This document shows, piece after piece, positions 42,553 to 51,980 of a stretch of 64,000 nucleotides of DNA. Both the position numbers and the translations under genes were made by a program. Under the pieces are notes generated by a model. It did not search any database. It worked only from the letters and a program-made list of their open reading frames with translations, and was not told the DNA's origin. The DNA is from Streptomyces rishiriensis. Its GTDB lineage: Bacteria; Actinomycetota; Actinomycetes; Streptomycetales; Streptomycetaceae. The DNA is taken from assembly GCF_030815485.1 (NCBI RefSeq), contig NZ_JAUSWV010000002.1:1116001-1180000 (forward strand), read 5' to 3'. The first letter of the stretch is position 1. Each line of letters opens with the position of its first letter.

Positions 42553-44393
42553 TCGGCGTGGCGCCGCCCGCGTACGACCCGGCGGCACCGACGACGGCGA
42601 ACACGCTGCCCGTCGGCGCCCCCTCGACCGTACGCGCCTACGTGGCAGAACTCCTGCGCCGGCACCGCCGGGCCTTTCTGCTCCTCCTCCTCGTGAACAC
42701 CGTCGCCACGGTCGCCTCGATGGTGGGTCCCTGGCTGCTCGGCGACCTCGTGGAGCGGCTGTCGGAGGGGGCGCGCGAGCTCCGTCTCGGGCTCGTCGCC
42801 ACGCTGTTCGTGCTCGCCCTGGTCCTCCAGGCCGCCTTCGTACGGCAGGTGCGGCTGCGTGGCGCGATGCTGGGCGAGCGAATGCTGGCCGACCTGCGCG
42901 AGGACTTCCTCGTACGCTCGGTACGGCTGCCGCCGGGTGTGCTGGAGCGAGCCGGTACGGGTGACCTGCTGTCCCGCATCACCACGGACATCGACCGGCT
43001 GGCCAACGCGATGCGCGAGGCCGTGCCCCAGCTGACGATCGGCGTGATGTGGGCTCTGCTGCTGCTCGGCGGGCTCGTCGTCACGGCGCCGCCGCTGGCG
43101 CCGGCCGTCCTGGTCGCGGTTCCGCTGCTGGTGGCCGGGTGCCGCTGGTACTTCAAGCGGGCGCCGGCCGGCTACCGCTCGGAGGCCGCCGGTTACGCCT
43201 CCGTGGCCGCGGCCCTCGCCGAGACCGTGGACGCCGGCCGCACCGTGGAGGCCCACCGGCTGGGCCGGCGCCGCATCGCGCTGTCCGAGCAGCGCATCCG
43301 GCAGTGGACCGCCTGGGAGCGCTACACGCTGTGGCTGCGGTCGGTGCTGTTCCCGGTCATCAACCTCGTGCACATCACTGTCCTGGGCTCGGTCCTCATG
43401 CTCGGCGGGGCGTTCGTGCTGAAGGGCTGGATCGGGGTCGGCCAGCTCACGACGGGGGCCCTGCTGGCGCAGATGCTCGTCGACCCGGTGAACCTCATCC
43501 TGCGTTGGTACGACGAACTCCAGGTGGCCCAGGTGTCGCTGGCCCGCCTCGTCGGAGTACGTGACATCGAGCCGGACGACGGGGACTCCGCGCTCGTCCC
43601 GGACGGGCACGACGTCCACGCCGACCGGGTCCATTTCGGCTACCGGGAGGGCGTCGACGTACTGCGCAAGGTGACCCTGGAGGTCTCCCCCGGCACCCGG
43701 CTGGCCCTGGTCGGGCCCTCGGGGGCGGGGAAGTCCACACTGGGGCGGCTGCTCGCGGGGATCTACGCGCCGCGCGACGGCCGGATCACCCTCGGCGGCG
43801 CCGAACTGTCGCGGATGACCGCGGAACGGGTCCGCTCCCATGTGGCGCTCGTCAACCAGGAGCACCACGTCTTCGTCGGCTCCCTGCGCGACAACCTCCG
43901 GCTGGCCCTCCCCCACGCGCGACTCCACCCGAGCGAGGGGTCCCCGTCGGCCCCGACGGCCGTGGGAAGCGCCGAGAAGGCCGAGGAAGCCGAGCTGTGG
44001 GCGGCCCTGGGCGCGGTCGACGCGGACGGCTGGGCCCGCGCTCTGGACGACGGCCTCGACACCGAGGTCGGCTCCGGCGGTGTCGCGCTCACCCCGGCGC
44101 AGGCCCAGCAGATCGCCCTGGCCCGGCTGGTCCTGGCCGACCCCCACACGCTGGTGCTGGACGAGGCGACCTCGCTGCTCGACCCGCGTGCCGCCCGCCA
44201 TCTGGAGCGGTCCCTCGCCCGCGTCCTGGACGGCCGTACCGTCGTCGCCATCGCCCACCGTCTGCACACCGCCCACGACGCCGACGTCATCGCCGTAGTG
44301 GAGAACGGCCGCATCAGCGAGCTGGGCAGCCACACCGAGCTGGTCGCGGCGGACGGGGCGTACGCGGCGCTCTGGCGGTCGTGGCACGGCTGA
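42549..44393 (+). CDS. ABC transporter half with degenerate signature motif (heterodimer partner 2)
   Basis: A 614-residue fused transporter whose ATPase has intact Walker A (GPSGAGKST), Walker B (LVLDEATSLLD) and H-loop (AHRLHT), while the signature LSGGQ is altered to LTPAQ. Paired with the upstream protein it gives one canonical ATP site (this Walker A with that LSGGQ) and one dead site, as in asymmetric exporters such as TM287/288. The start ATG overlaps the upstream stop, so the two are made in equal amounts. An insert (HPSEGSPSAPTAVGSAEKAE) sits in the helical subdomain. No regulator or other operon member follows; a repeat block begins just downstream. Confidence 0.92.
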   Translation: MIGVAPPAYDPAAPTTANTLPVGAPSTVRAYVAELLRRHRRAFLLLLLVNTVATVASMVGPWLLGDLVERLSEGARELRLGLVATLFVLALVLQAAFVRQVRLRGAMLGERMLADLREDFLVRSVRLPPGVLERAGTGDLLSRITTDIDRLANAMREAVPQLTIGVMWALLLLGGLVVTAPPLAPAVLVAVPLLVAGCRWYFKRAPAGYRSEAAGYASVAAALAETVDAGRTVEAHRLGRRRIALSEQRIRQWTAWERYTLWLRSVLFPVINLVHITVLGSVLMLGGAFVLKGWIGVGQLTTGALLAQMLVDPVNLILRWYDELQVAQVSLARLVGVRDIEPDDGDSALVPDGHDVHADRVHFGYREGVDVLRKVTLEVSPGTRLALVGPSGAGKSTLGRLLAGIYAPRDGRITLGGAELSRMTAERVRSHVALVNQEHHVFVGSLRDNLRLALPHARLHPSEGSPSAPTAVGSAEKAEEAELWAALGAVDADGWARALDDGLDTEVGSGGVALTPAQAQQIALARLVLADPHTLVLDEATSLLDPRAARHLERSLARVLDGRTVVAIAHRLHTAHDADVIAVVENGRISELGSHTELVAADGAYAALWRSWHG

Positions 44394-45202
44394 GTCGCGA
44401 ACCGACGACGGCGCGAAGCCGCCGAGACGAGGCGCGAGAGCGCCGGCGCCGGCATCTGGAACGGTGCCGACACCGGTGCCTGGGTCAGTGCTCCCGGGTT
44501 CTGGGTCATTTCCGCACTGGTTCCTGAGCCGGTGCCGGAGTTCTGGGTCGCTGCCGGAACCAGCGCCTGAGTCGGCACCCGTGCCTGGGTCGGTGCCGGG
44601 TTCTGCGTTGGTGCCGACACCGGTGCCTGGGTCAGTGCTGCCGGTTTCTCGGTCATTGCCGGTGCCTGGGTCGGTGCCGGTGCCTTGGCCGGCGCCGGTG
44701 CCTTGGCCGGCGCCTTGGCCGGTGCCGGCGCCTGAGCCGGAGTTCCGGGTCGGTGCCGGAACCAGCGCCTGGGTCGGTACCGGTGCCTCAGTCGGTGCTG
44801 CCGGGTTATGGGTCGGCACCGGTGCCTGGGTCCGTGCCGGCGCGTACGTCGGTGTCGGCGCCAGGGGGCGGTGCCGGCGCGGGTGCGTGAGTCATTGTGT
44901 GGGCAGGCGCCCTCGGGGGTGCTCTCGGCCGGCTTCTCGCAGAGCGGGGAACTGCGTGCCCCGGGGACCGGGACGGTCTCGGCGCGCGACCGACACCCGC
45001 CGCCGCAGGCGGCCCGGCCAGGCCTGCGCGCGCCCTCTGGCGTTGCGCGGTCCCGACGCGGAGTGGAACGCTGGATAGCGGCACCCGCGCGGAAGGCGGT
45101 CGGGATCCCTCCGGAACACACCGCGCCCGACCGGTGCCCCGTGCGGCGGTACCCCGCCGCCGACCGCGATGAGAACGGGGCCGACACCCCCTGGAGGTAC
45201 CC
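44394..45202. other. 809-base gap dominated by repeats, no convincing gene
   Basis: After the ABC pair the sequence is a degenerate hexamer block followed by ~300 bases of GC-rich sequence. Open frames on both strands translate to Pro/Val/Gly/Thr repeats without ribosome sites, so none is annotated. A ribosome site CTGGAGG near 45191 serves the next gene. Confidence 0.55.
44455..44890. repeat. Minisatellite built on GGTGCC and GCCTGGGTC units
   Basis: The stretch is made of imperfect copies of GGTGCCGGTGCC and GGTGCCTGGGTC, mostly with a period that is a multiple of six. Larger higher-order repeats are visible, for example the CACCGGTGCCTGGGTCAGTG segment at about 44471 and again near 44616. 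It has no coding signals and lies between two gene units. Confidence 0.8.
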
Positions 45203-45673
45203 GTGAACAGTGCCGACGGATGGGGGGACGACGTCTATCAGCCCGACGCGTCCGACATCCAGGACGACGCGGGACTGCTCGATGCCGAGGACACGCTGGA
45301 GAACGACGGCGTCGACGACCCCCTCGACCGCGGCTGGTCCCCTCCGGACCGCCCCTGGGCGGTGGAACACGATGGTGTGACCGCCGCGGAGCGCCGTGAG
45401 GGCGAGACCCTGGAACAGCGGCTCGCGGAGGAGACTCCGGAACTCGACGCGCCCGACGGCGACGGCCTCGGCGATTGCGACGGCACCGACGGGGAACTCC
45501 TCGACAACGAGGTCGGCTCCGCTCGCTCCGGCAGGCTCGTGGCGCCGGACGAAGGAGCCCACGAGGACGAGGAGAGCGCACTGATCGCCACGGACGTGGG
45601 CATCGACGGCGCGGCGGCCTCCGCCGAGGAGGCCGCGATGCACATCGTCGACGAGGACGCCCTGTCCGGCTGA
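45203..45673 (+). CDS. DUF5709 family protein
   Basis: The 156-residue acidic protein matches DUF5709: DDVYQPDASDIQDDAGLLDA near the start, RGWSPPDRPWAV, then ETLEQRLAEETPEL and the C-terminal EEAAMHIVDED. The function is unknown and it is confined to actinomycetes. The GTG at 45203 follows CTGGAGG with ideal spacing. It is 84 bases upstream of the L31 gene in the same direction. Confidence 0.9.
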   Translation: MNSADGWGDDVYQPDASDIQDDAGLLDAEDTLENDGVDDPLDRGWSPPDRPWAVEHDGVTAAERREGETLEQRLAEETPELDAPDGDGLGDCDGTDGELLDNEVGSARSGRLVAPDEGAHEDEESALIATDVGIDGAAASAEEAAMHIVDEDALSG

Positions 45674-45757
45674 CCCGTCCACGGCCGCCTCGGCCGTGCC
45701 CGGTCCGTCGCCGCCGTCCGCATCGCCAACGCCGACGTCATCGCAGGAGGAGCCCTT

Positions 45758-46015
45758 ATGCAGCAGGACAAGCAGCCCGACTACCACGCGGTCGTGTTCC
45801 GCGACCGGACCGCCGGTTACGCCTTCCTGACGCGGTCCACCGCCACCAGCGACCAGACCATCGAGTGGGACGACGGCGAGACCTACCCGGTCGTGGATGT
45901 GGAGATCTCCTCCGAGAGCCACCCCTTCTACACCGGCAAGGCGCGCACCGTGGACACGGAGGGCCGGGTCGCCCGCTTCGAGCGGCGCTACGGCGACGGC
46001 GGAGCGATGACCTGA
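45758..46015 (+). CDS. rpmE2: 50S ribosomal protein L31, type B (zinc-independent)
   Basis: At 85 residues this is L31 type [24 protein letters not shown] and ESHPFYTGK are the family marks. It has no cysteines, so it lacks the zinc site of type A L31 and can replace it when zinc is short. In Streptomyces such paralogues are normally repressed by Zur, yet the 84-base gap upstream shows no evident Zur palindrome. A GGAGGAG ribosome site precedes the ATG. Confidence 0.95.
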   Translation: MQQDKQPDYHAVVFRDRTAGYAFLTRSTATSDQTIEWDDGETYPVVDVEISSESHPFYTGKARTVDTEGRVARFERRYGDGGAMT

Positions 46016-46059
46016 ACCGGTGCCGACGCCACCGTCGAAGGCACGCGTCGGCTCGCTCG

Positions 46060-46854
46060 TCAGATGTAGTTGAGGGCGGCCGCGCCGCCGACTCCCCCGA
46101 GCAGCATGAACACGGGCATCAGCACCTTCAGCTCGACCCAGCTGCCGGCCCGGAACCGCATCACCTTGGGCGGCCCGATCGGGTACCAGCGCTTGCGCCC
46201 GATGGGGATGGGCCACAGGACCGGGCAGCCCGAGACGGTCAGGGCGTCGCCGATGTCGTGCACCAGGGCGCCCAGCACGATCGGCAGTCCCAGCCACAGG
46301 TACTGCTGACCCGGGTCGGTGAACAGCCAGTCCGAGCCGTTGCCGGGCTTGTCCAGGACACCGGCGAGGATCCATGCGCTGGTGGCGGCCAGCAGCCACA
46401 CCAGTACATCGCTGCTGGATCCCCGGGCGGCCCGCCACAGCAGTCCCTCGATCGCCAGCACCATGTGCACGAAGAGGAGCGCCAGGACCGCCCAGCGGCC
46501 ACCGGTGACGGCCAGCGCCGAGGCGCCTCCGCCGATCATGACGGCCCACAGCCAGGTGTGCGTCAGGGTGCGGTGACCACCGGAGCGGCGCGGGTCGCCC
46601 TGCTTCCTCGTGCCCTTGTAGACGGCGTAGGAGAGCTTGTCGACGATCTCGCACAGCCAGCGCGAGACGGGTCCGAAGGCCCGGGAGATGGTGGCCGCCT
46701 TGTGGTCGAGGTCCGGGGCGAGCGCCGCTCCGGCACAGATCAGCGCACCCGCGAGGAGGACCGGCCAGGGCATCGTGTGCCCGGCAGCCGCGGCGGCCGC
46801 ACCGACGCCGAGCCAGGCGGCCGCCCCCGACAGTGAATGTGCTGGTCCCATCAT
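46060..46854 (-). CDS. YdjM-like membrane-bound metal-dependent hydrolase
   Basis: The 264-residue integral membrane protein has the YdjM/DUF457 pattern: MMGPAHSLSGAAAWLGVG, LAPDLDHKAATISRAFG, GGHRTLTHTWLWA and LVHDIGDALTVSGC. The conserved Asp and His residues should bind a metal. The E. coli member is LexA-controlled, but the substrate is unknown. The start is one of two adjacent ATGs (46854, 46851). It is divergent from the DUF3516 helicase, with 145 bases between starts. Confidence 0.87.
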   Translation of the reverse strand: MMGPAHSLSGAAAWLGVGAAAAAAGHTMPWPVLLAGALICAGAALAPDLDHKAATISRAFGPVSRWLCEIVDKLSYAVYKGTRKQGDPRRSGGHRTLTHTWLWAVMIGGGASALAVTGGRWAVLALLFVHMVLAIEGLLWRAARGSSSDVLVWLLAATSAWILAGVLDKPGNGSDWLFTDPGQQYLWLGLPIVLGALVHDIGDALTVSGCPVLWPIPIGRKRWYPIGPPKVMRFRAGSWVELKVLMPVFMLLGGVGGAAALNYI

Positions 46855-46999
46855 GGCCGCTGCCCGCCCTATTCCTCGAATGCCGCTGTCCAGTTGACCG
46901 GGTGCGTTGACGCTCCGTCGGCGACACAGCGTAGCGGTCGTGATCTTCGGGCCGGCATCCGATTCCCCCATCAGGGACGAGGGCAGGCAAGATGGGGGC

Positions 47000-49513
47000 G
47001 TGACCCTCATCGATCAGTTGCCGCCGACCGCAGATCCCGACGCCCTGTACGAAGCCTTCGAGTCCTGGGCGCAGGAGCGTGGTCTGACGCTCTACCCCCA
47101 CCAGGAGGAGGCGCTGATCGAGGTGGTCTCCGGGGCGAACGTGATCGTGTCGACGCCCACCGGCTCCGGCAAGAGCATGATCGCGGCGGCCGCTCACTTC
47201 GCGGCTCTCGCCCGTGACGAGGTCACCTTCTACACGGCTCCGATCAAGGCGCTGGTGTCGGAGAAGTTCTTCGAGCTGTGCAAGATCTTCGGCACGGAGA
47301 ACGTCGGCATGCTGACCGGCGACGCGTCCGTGAACTCCGACGCCCCGGTCATCTGCTGCACCGCCGAGGTGCTCGCCTCGATCGCCTTGCGCGACGGCAA
47401 GCACGCGGATGTCGGCCAGGTCGTCATGGACGAGTTCCACTTCTACGCGGAGGGCGACCGCGGCTGGGCGTGGCAGATCCCGATCCTGGAGCTGCCCCAG
47501 GCGCAGTTCGTGCTCATGTCGGCCACGCTCGGCGACGTGTCGTTCTTCGAGAAGGACCTCGCCCGGCGCACCGGCCGCCCCACGTCGGTGGTCCGCTCGG
47601 CGACCCGACCGGTGCCGCTGTCCTACGAGTACCGGTACACCCCGATGACGGAGACGCTCAGCGACCTGCTGGTCACCAAGCAGGCGCCCGTCTACATCGT
47701 GCACTTCACACAGGCGCAGGCGGTGGAGCGGGCACAGGCGCTGATGAGCATCAACATGTGCTCGCGCGAGGAGAAGGAACGGATCGCCGACCTGATCGGC
47801 AGCTTCCGCTTCACCACGAAGTTCGGCCAGAACCTCTCGCGCTACGTACGGCACGGCATCGGCGTCCACCACGCCGGCATGCTGCCCAAGTACCGGCGTC
47901 TGGTGGAGAAGCTCGCCCAGGCGGGCCTGTTGAAGGTGATCTGCGGTACGGACACGCTCGGCGTGGGCGTCAACGTGCCCATCCGGACCGTGCTGTTCAC
48001 CGCGTTGACCAAGTACGACGGCAACCGGGTGCGCACGCTGCGGGCCCGCGAGTTCCACCAGATCGCGGGCCGGGCCGGCCGGGCCGGCTTCGACACCGCG
48101 GGCCTGGTGGTGGCCCAGGCTCCCGAGCACGTCATCGAGAACGAGAAGGCGCTCAACAAGGCCGGTGACGACCCGAAGAAGCGTCGCAAGGTGGTGCGCA
48201 AGAAGGCGCCCGAGGGATTCGTGGGCTGGACGGAGAACACCTTCGACAAGCTCATCGAGTCCGACCCGGAGCCGCTGACGTCCCGTTTCCGGGTCACGCA
48301 CACGATGCTGCTCTCGGTGATCGCCCGGCCCGGCAACGCCTTCGAGGCGATGCGGCATCTGCTGGAGGACAATCACGAGCCGCGCAAGCAGCAGCTTCGG
48401 CACATCCGGCGCGCGATCGCGATCTACCGCTCGCTGCTGGACGGCGGCGTCGTCGAGAAGCTCGACGAACCGGACGCCACCGGCCGCGTCGTCCGCCTCA
48501 CCGTGGACCTCCAGCAGGACTTCGCTCTGAACCAGCCGCTGTCCACCTTCGCGCTGGCCGCGTTCGAACTCCTCGACCCGGAGTCGCCTTCCTACGCTCT
48601 CGACATGGTCTCCGTCGTGGAATCCACGTTGGACGACCCGCGTCAGATCCTCGCCGCCCAGCAGAACAAGGCCCGCGGTGAGGCGGTGGCCGAGATGAAG
48701 GCTGACGGCGTCGAGTACGAGGAGCGGATGGAGCGCCTCCAGGACATCTCGTACCCGAAGCCCCTGGAGGAGCTGCTCTTCCACGCGTACGACACCTACC
48801 GCAAGAGCCACCCGTGGGTGGGCGACCATCCGTTGTCGCCGAAGTCCGTCATCCGTGACATGTACGAGCGGGCGATGTCCTTCACCGAGCTGGTGTCCCA
48901 CTACGAGCTGGCCCGCACCGAGGGCATCGTGCTGCGCTACCTGGCCGGCGCCTACAAGGCCCTCGACCACACCGTCCCGGACGACCTCAAGTCGGAGGAT
49001 CTGCAGGACCTGGTGCAGTGGCTGGGCGAGATGGTGCGCCAGGTGGACTCGAGCCTGCTGGACGAGTGGGAGCAGCTCGCGAACCCGGCGGAGATGACCG
49101 CCGAGGAGGCCCAGGAGAAGGCCGACGAGGTCAAGCCGGTCACGGCGAACCCGCGTGCCTTCCGGGTCCTGGTCCGCAACGCGATGTTCCGCCGCGTCGA
49201 GCTCGCCGCCCTCGACCACGTCGGCGAACTGGGCGAGATGGACGGCGAGTCCGGTTGGGACGCCGATGCCTGGGGCGAGGCGATGGACAAGTACTGGGAC
49301 GAGTACGACGACCTCGGCACCGGTCCGGACGCCCGGGGCCCCAAGTTGCTCATCATCAAGGAGGAACCGGAGAACGCCCTGTGGCGGGTCCGGCAGATCT
49401 TCGACGACCCGAACGACGACCACGACTGGGGCATCAGCGCGGAGGTCGACCTCACGGCCTCCGACGCCGAGGGCCGCGCGGTCGTCCGCGTCACCAGCGT
49501 CGGCCAGTTGTGA
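47000..49513 (+). CDS. DEAD/DEAH-box RNA helicase with DUF3516 (Ski2-like)
   Basis: The 837-residue helicase has Walker A STPTGSGKS, motif II MDEFHFY (DEFH box), SATLGD, a helicase C domain with VGVNVPIRTVLFTALTKY and QIAGRAGRAG. A long C-terminal DUF3516 region ends RAFRVLVRNAMFRRVELAAL. DEFH and the Ski2-like C motifs point to RNA unwinding. DUF3516 helicases are conserved in actinobacteria with no settled role; RNA turnover is plausible. I use the GTG at 47000 (VTLIDQLPPT), where similarity begins, rather than an earlier ATG. The thioesterase gene follows 31 bases later, probably in one operon. Confidence 0.92.
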   Translation: MTLIDQLPPTADPDALYEAFESWAQERGLTLYPHQEEALIEVVSGANVIVSTPTGSGKSMIAAAAHFAALARDEVTFYTAPIKALVSEKFFELCKIFGTENVGMLTGDASVNSDAPVICCTAEVLASIALRDGKHADVGQVVMDEFHFYAEGDRGWAWQIPILELPQAQFVLMSATLGDVSFFEKDLARRTGRPTSVVRSATRPVPLSYEYRYTPMTETLSDLLVTKQAPVYIVHFTQAQAVERAQALMSINMCSREEKERIADLIGSFRFTTKFGQNLSRYVRHGIGVHHAGMLPKYRRLVEKLAQAGLLKVICGTDTLGVGVNVPIRTVLFTALTKYDGNRVRTLRAREFHQIAGRAGRAGFDTAGLVVAQAPEHVIENEKALNKAGDDPKKRRKVVRKKAPEGFVGWTENTFDKLIESDPEPLTSRFRVTHTMLLSVIARPGNAFEAMRHLLEDNHEPRKQQLRHIRRAIAIYRSLLDGGVVEKLDEPDATGRVVRLTVDLQQDFALNQPLSTFALAAFELLDPESPSYALDMVSVVESTLDDPRQILAAQQNKARGEAVAEMKADGVEYEERMERLQDISYPKPLEELLFHAYDTYRKSHPWVGDHPLSPKSVIRDMYERAMSFTELVSHYELARTEGIVLRYLAGAYKALDHTVPDDLKSEDLQDLVQWLGEMVRQVDSSLLDEWEQLANPAEMTAEEAQEKADEVKPVTANPRAFRVLVRNAMFRRVELAALDHVGELGEMDGESGWDADAWGEAMDKYWDEYDDLGTGPDARGPKLLIIKEEPENALWRVRQIFDDPNDDHDWGISAEVDLTASDAEGRAVVRVTSVGQL

Positions 49514-49544
49514 GTACCGAAGAGGGCACAGGAGAAGCGCACCG

Positions 49545-50411
49545 ATGACGAATCCCGCCGAGAGGCTCGTCGACCTGCTCGACCTCGAGCAGATCGAGGT
49601 CAACATCTTCCGCGGCCGCAGTCCGCAGGAGTCCCTGCAGCGGGTCTTCGGTGGCCAGGTTGCGGGCCAGGCACTGGTCGCGGCCGGCCGGACCACCGAT
49701 GGGGACCGGCCCGTGCACTCGCTGCACGCGTACTTCCTGCGGCCGGGCCGTCCGGGTGTGCCCATCGTGTACCAGGTCGAGCGGGTGCGGGACGGGCGGT
49801 CCTTCACGACCCGCCGGGTCACCGCCGTGCAGCAGGGGCGCACGATCTTCAATCTCACCGCCTCCTTTCACAAGCCTGAGGAAGGTCCCTTCGAGCACCA
49901 GTTGCCGCCGGCTCGCGAGGTCCCGGACCCGGAGTCCCTGCCGACGGTCGTCGAGGAGATCCGGAAGCATCTGGGCGCGTTGCCCGAGCAGTTGGAGCGG
50001 ATGGCGCGCCGCCAGCCCTTCGACATCCGGTACGCGGACCCGTTGCGCTGGAGCGCCGAGGAGGTCAAGGAGGCGGAGCCGCGCAGCGCGGTGTGGATGC
50101 GCGCGGTCGGGCCGCTGGGCGACGATCCGCTCGTCCACACCTGCGCGCTCACCTACGCCAGCGACATGACCCTTCTGGACGCCGTCCGCCTCCCGGTCGA
50201 GCCCCTGTGGGGTCCGCGCAACTTCGACATGGCGTCGCTGGACCACGCGATGTGGTTCCACCGGCCGTTCCGCGCCGACGAGTGGTTCCTGTACGACCAG
50301 GAGTCGCCGATCGCCACCGGCGGGCGCGGGCTGGCCCGCGGACGGATCTACGACCTGGAGGGGCGCCTGCTGGTGTCCGTGGTGCAGGAGGGTTTGTTCC
50401 GGGCACTGTAG
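49545..50411 (+). CDS. tesB: Acyl-CoA thioesterase II
   Basis: The 288-residue protein is a double hotdog TesB: RVFGGQVAGQALVAAGRT, HSLHAYFLRPGRP, then DMTLLDAVRLP and SLDHAMWFHRPFRADEWFLY. The catalytic Asp-Gln-Ser/Thr residues can be placed in the second hotdog (LDHAMWFH and neighbouring positions). It hydrolyses medium- and long-chain acyl-CoA. The start follows GGAG. It converges with the DUF6397 gene, with only 10 bases between stops. Confidence 0.94.
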   Translation: MTNPAERLVDLLDLEQIEVNIFRGRSPQESLQRVFGGQVAGQALVAAGRTTDGDRPVHSLHAYFLRPGRPGVPIVYQVERVRDGRSFTTRRVTAVQQGRTIFNLTASFHKPEEGPFEHQLPPAREVPDPESLPTVVEEIRKHLGALPEQLERMARRQPFDIRYADPLRWSAEEVKEAEPRSAVWMRAVGPLGDDPLVHTCALTYASDMTLLDAVRLPVEPLWGPRNFDMASLDHAMWFHRPFRADEWFLYDQESPIATGGRGLARGRIYDLEGRLLVSVVQEGLFRAL

Positions 50412-50421
50412 ATCCGGTCGG

Positions 50422-51309
50422 TCACCCGCTTCGGCGGCGCAGCCAGGGCAGCAGACCGCGGTTCGGCCGGTCGGGTCGGCCGGGCGGCTGCGGTGGTCCG
50501 GCCAGGGGCGTCGGGGCCGGTTTGGGGGAGGGCCGCGGCGCGGGCTGCTCGGCTCGGGCCTCGTCCAGGGTTCGTTCCAGGTCGTAGCTCAGCCAGTCGA
50601 TCTCGTCGGGATCGTCGGCCGTCATGATCTTCTCGACGAGGTGCGCGGCCGGCGTGCCGGGTGTGCTGTGGGCCGGCGGTCCCGGCCGGAACCTGTTCAG
50701 GTGGGAGCGTTCGTAGGGGTCCTTGACGATCTCCGCGACCTGGAGCGGGTCGAGGAACCCGGCCAGTGCTCCGGCGCGTTGCCAGGGGTTTTCGGCCTGC
50801 CGGTGCAAGAAGCCCAGGTGGCGTCCCCGCCAGTTCCGGGGCCGCAGGTCGACACCCGCGGCCAGCTGGCTGCGAAGCACCTCGGGGGTGCGGCCCGCCA
50901 GCAGGAAGGCGTTGGTCCCGTCGGTGGCGAACTGCTCGATCTCGTCGGCGAGATAGAGCCAGACGACGACCCGGTAGCGGTTCAGGTAGAACCTGACGGG
51001 CACCACCAGTCCCAGTCGCGCGAGGCGGGTGAACCGGGCCGGGGGCACGCCCATGAGGGCTGCGCCTTCACCGGTGCCCACGGCCCGCACGCTCGCCCGC
51101 AGCGCTTCGGGGAAGCGGGGCTCCGACCGCAGACGTTGGATCTCCGCCCGGGCCACCCGGCGACCCCCTTCGCCCTCGTCGGGCACGGTCCTGACGCGCC
51201 CGAGGTGCACGGCGAGGTCGAACTCGCTTCGCTTCAGGTCCAGTTCCCGCGCTGCCCGGCTCGGCGTGCAGGAAGTGGAGTGTGGTCGTGTGACGGTGTT
51301 GCCGGACAT
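50422..51309 (-). CDS. DUF6397 family protein with helix-turn-helix-like N-terminus
   Basis: This 295-residue protein resembles DUF6397. The N-terminal half has two HTH-like elements (AARELDLKRSEFDLAVHLGR and GVPPARFTRLARLGL). A conserved centre reads RYRVVVWLYLADEIEQFA and LLAGRTPEVLRSQLAAGVDL, ending in a Pro-rich, Arg-rich tail. The N-terminus suggests DNA binding. The ATG at 51309 follows GGGGGAG. It lies downstream of the orphan roadblock gene on the same strand. Confidence 0.82.
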   Translation of the reverse strand: MSGNTVTRPHSTSCTPSRAARELDLKRSEFDLAVHLGRVRTVPDEGEGGRRVARAEIQRLRSEPRFPEALRASVRAVGTGEGAALMGVPPARFTRLARLGLVVPVRFYLNRYRVVVWLYLADEIEQFATDGTNAFLLAGRTPEVLRSQLAAGVDLRPRNWRGRHLGFLHRQAENPWQRAGALAGFLDPLQVAEIVKDPYERSHLNRFRPGPPAHSTPGTPAAHLVEKIMTADDPDEIDWLSYDLERTLDEARAEQPAPRPSPKPAPTPLAGPPQPPGRPDRPNRGLLPWLRRRSG

Positions 51310-51447
51310 GGTCGTCTCCCCCGTGGAGCGAAGTGGAGTGAAGCAGGCCCGCACGGTCCGCGGTGGCCTCGGAAAAAACCGTAGCCGGAACCGCCGACAG
51401 CGGGGCGAGCCTGTGGATAACTCCACAGAGGAGGAAGAAAGGGCAGG

Positions 51448-51861
51448 TCAGAGCTCGTCGAGTGGTGCGCGGTCGGGCTGCCGTGCGTCCACGGTGAGGT
51501 GCTCTCCGACCCGGTTGACGAGCAGGGTCATCTCGTAGGCGATCTGGCCCATGTCGGCCTCCGCCTCGCTGAGTACGCACAGACAGCTGCCGGTGCCCGC
51601 GGCGGTGACGAACAGCACCGCGTCGTCGAACTCGATCATCGTCTGGCGTACCCGGCCCGCGCCGAAATGCCGTCCCGAGCCCTTGGCCAGGCTGTGCAGT
51701 CCGGACGAGACGGCGGCGAGGTGCTCCGCGTCCTCCCGCAGCAGTCCCGCGCTCGCCCCCGCCACCAGCCCGTCGTTGGACAGGACGAGCGCGTGCCGTA
51801 CGTGGTCGACGCGCTCGGTCAGGTCGTCCAACAACCAGCCCAGCCCCTGGTTCTGCGCCAT
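51448..51861 (-). CDS. Roadblock/LC7 protein, extra CvnB paralogue
   Basis: A 137-residue roadblock/LC7 protein: LGWLLDDLTERVDHVRHALV, LSNDGLVAGAS, EDAEHLAAVSSGLHSLAKGS, then GRHFGAGRVRQTMIEFDDAV. It is very close to the CvnB of the conservon 2 kb away (GFHSLAKGAGRHFGAG there). Such proteins regulate small GTPases. It stands outside the four-gene conservon, separated from it by an oppositely oriented oxidoreductase gene. The ATG at 51861 follows GGGGGAG. It may exchange with CvnB in the same switch. Confidence 0.92.
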   Translation of the reverse strand: MAQNQGLGWLLDDLTERVDHVRHALVLSNDGLVAGASAGLLREDAEHLAAVSSGLHSLAKGSGRHFGAGRVRQTMIEFDDAVLFVTAAGTGSCLCVLSEAEADMGQIAYEMTLLVNRVGEHLTVDARQPDRAPLDEL

Positions 51862-51980
51862 GTCCCGCTCCCCCTGTGACATTCCCCGTGTGACATTCCC
51901 CGTGCGACCCTCCGCCTCGTCGGAGAATCTGCCCGCCAGCCTTCCCCAGGAGCGGCCGCGGGAGCAAGGAGGATGGCGGC

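Noticed and set aside
44464..45078. Repeat-coded Pro/Val protein on the plus strand in the minisatellite
   Set aside because: No ribosome site, composition dictated by the hexamer repeat, and the opposite strand is equally open.
43763..49858. A 2031-codon open frame on the minus strand, and others over 900 codons such as 16206-19121 and 41637-44819
   Set aside because: They lie opposite clear genes with strong family matches, lack ribosome sites, and reflect the scarcity of stop codons at this GC content.
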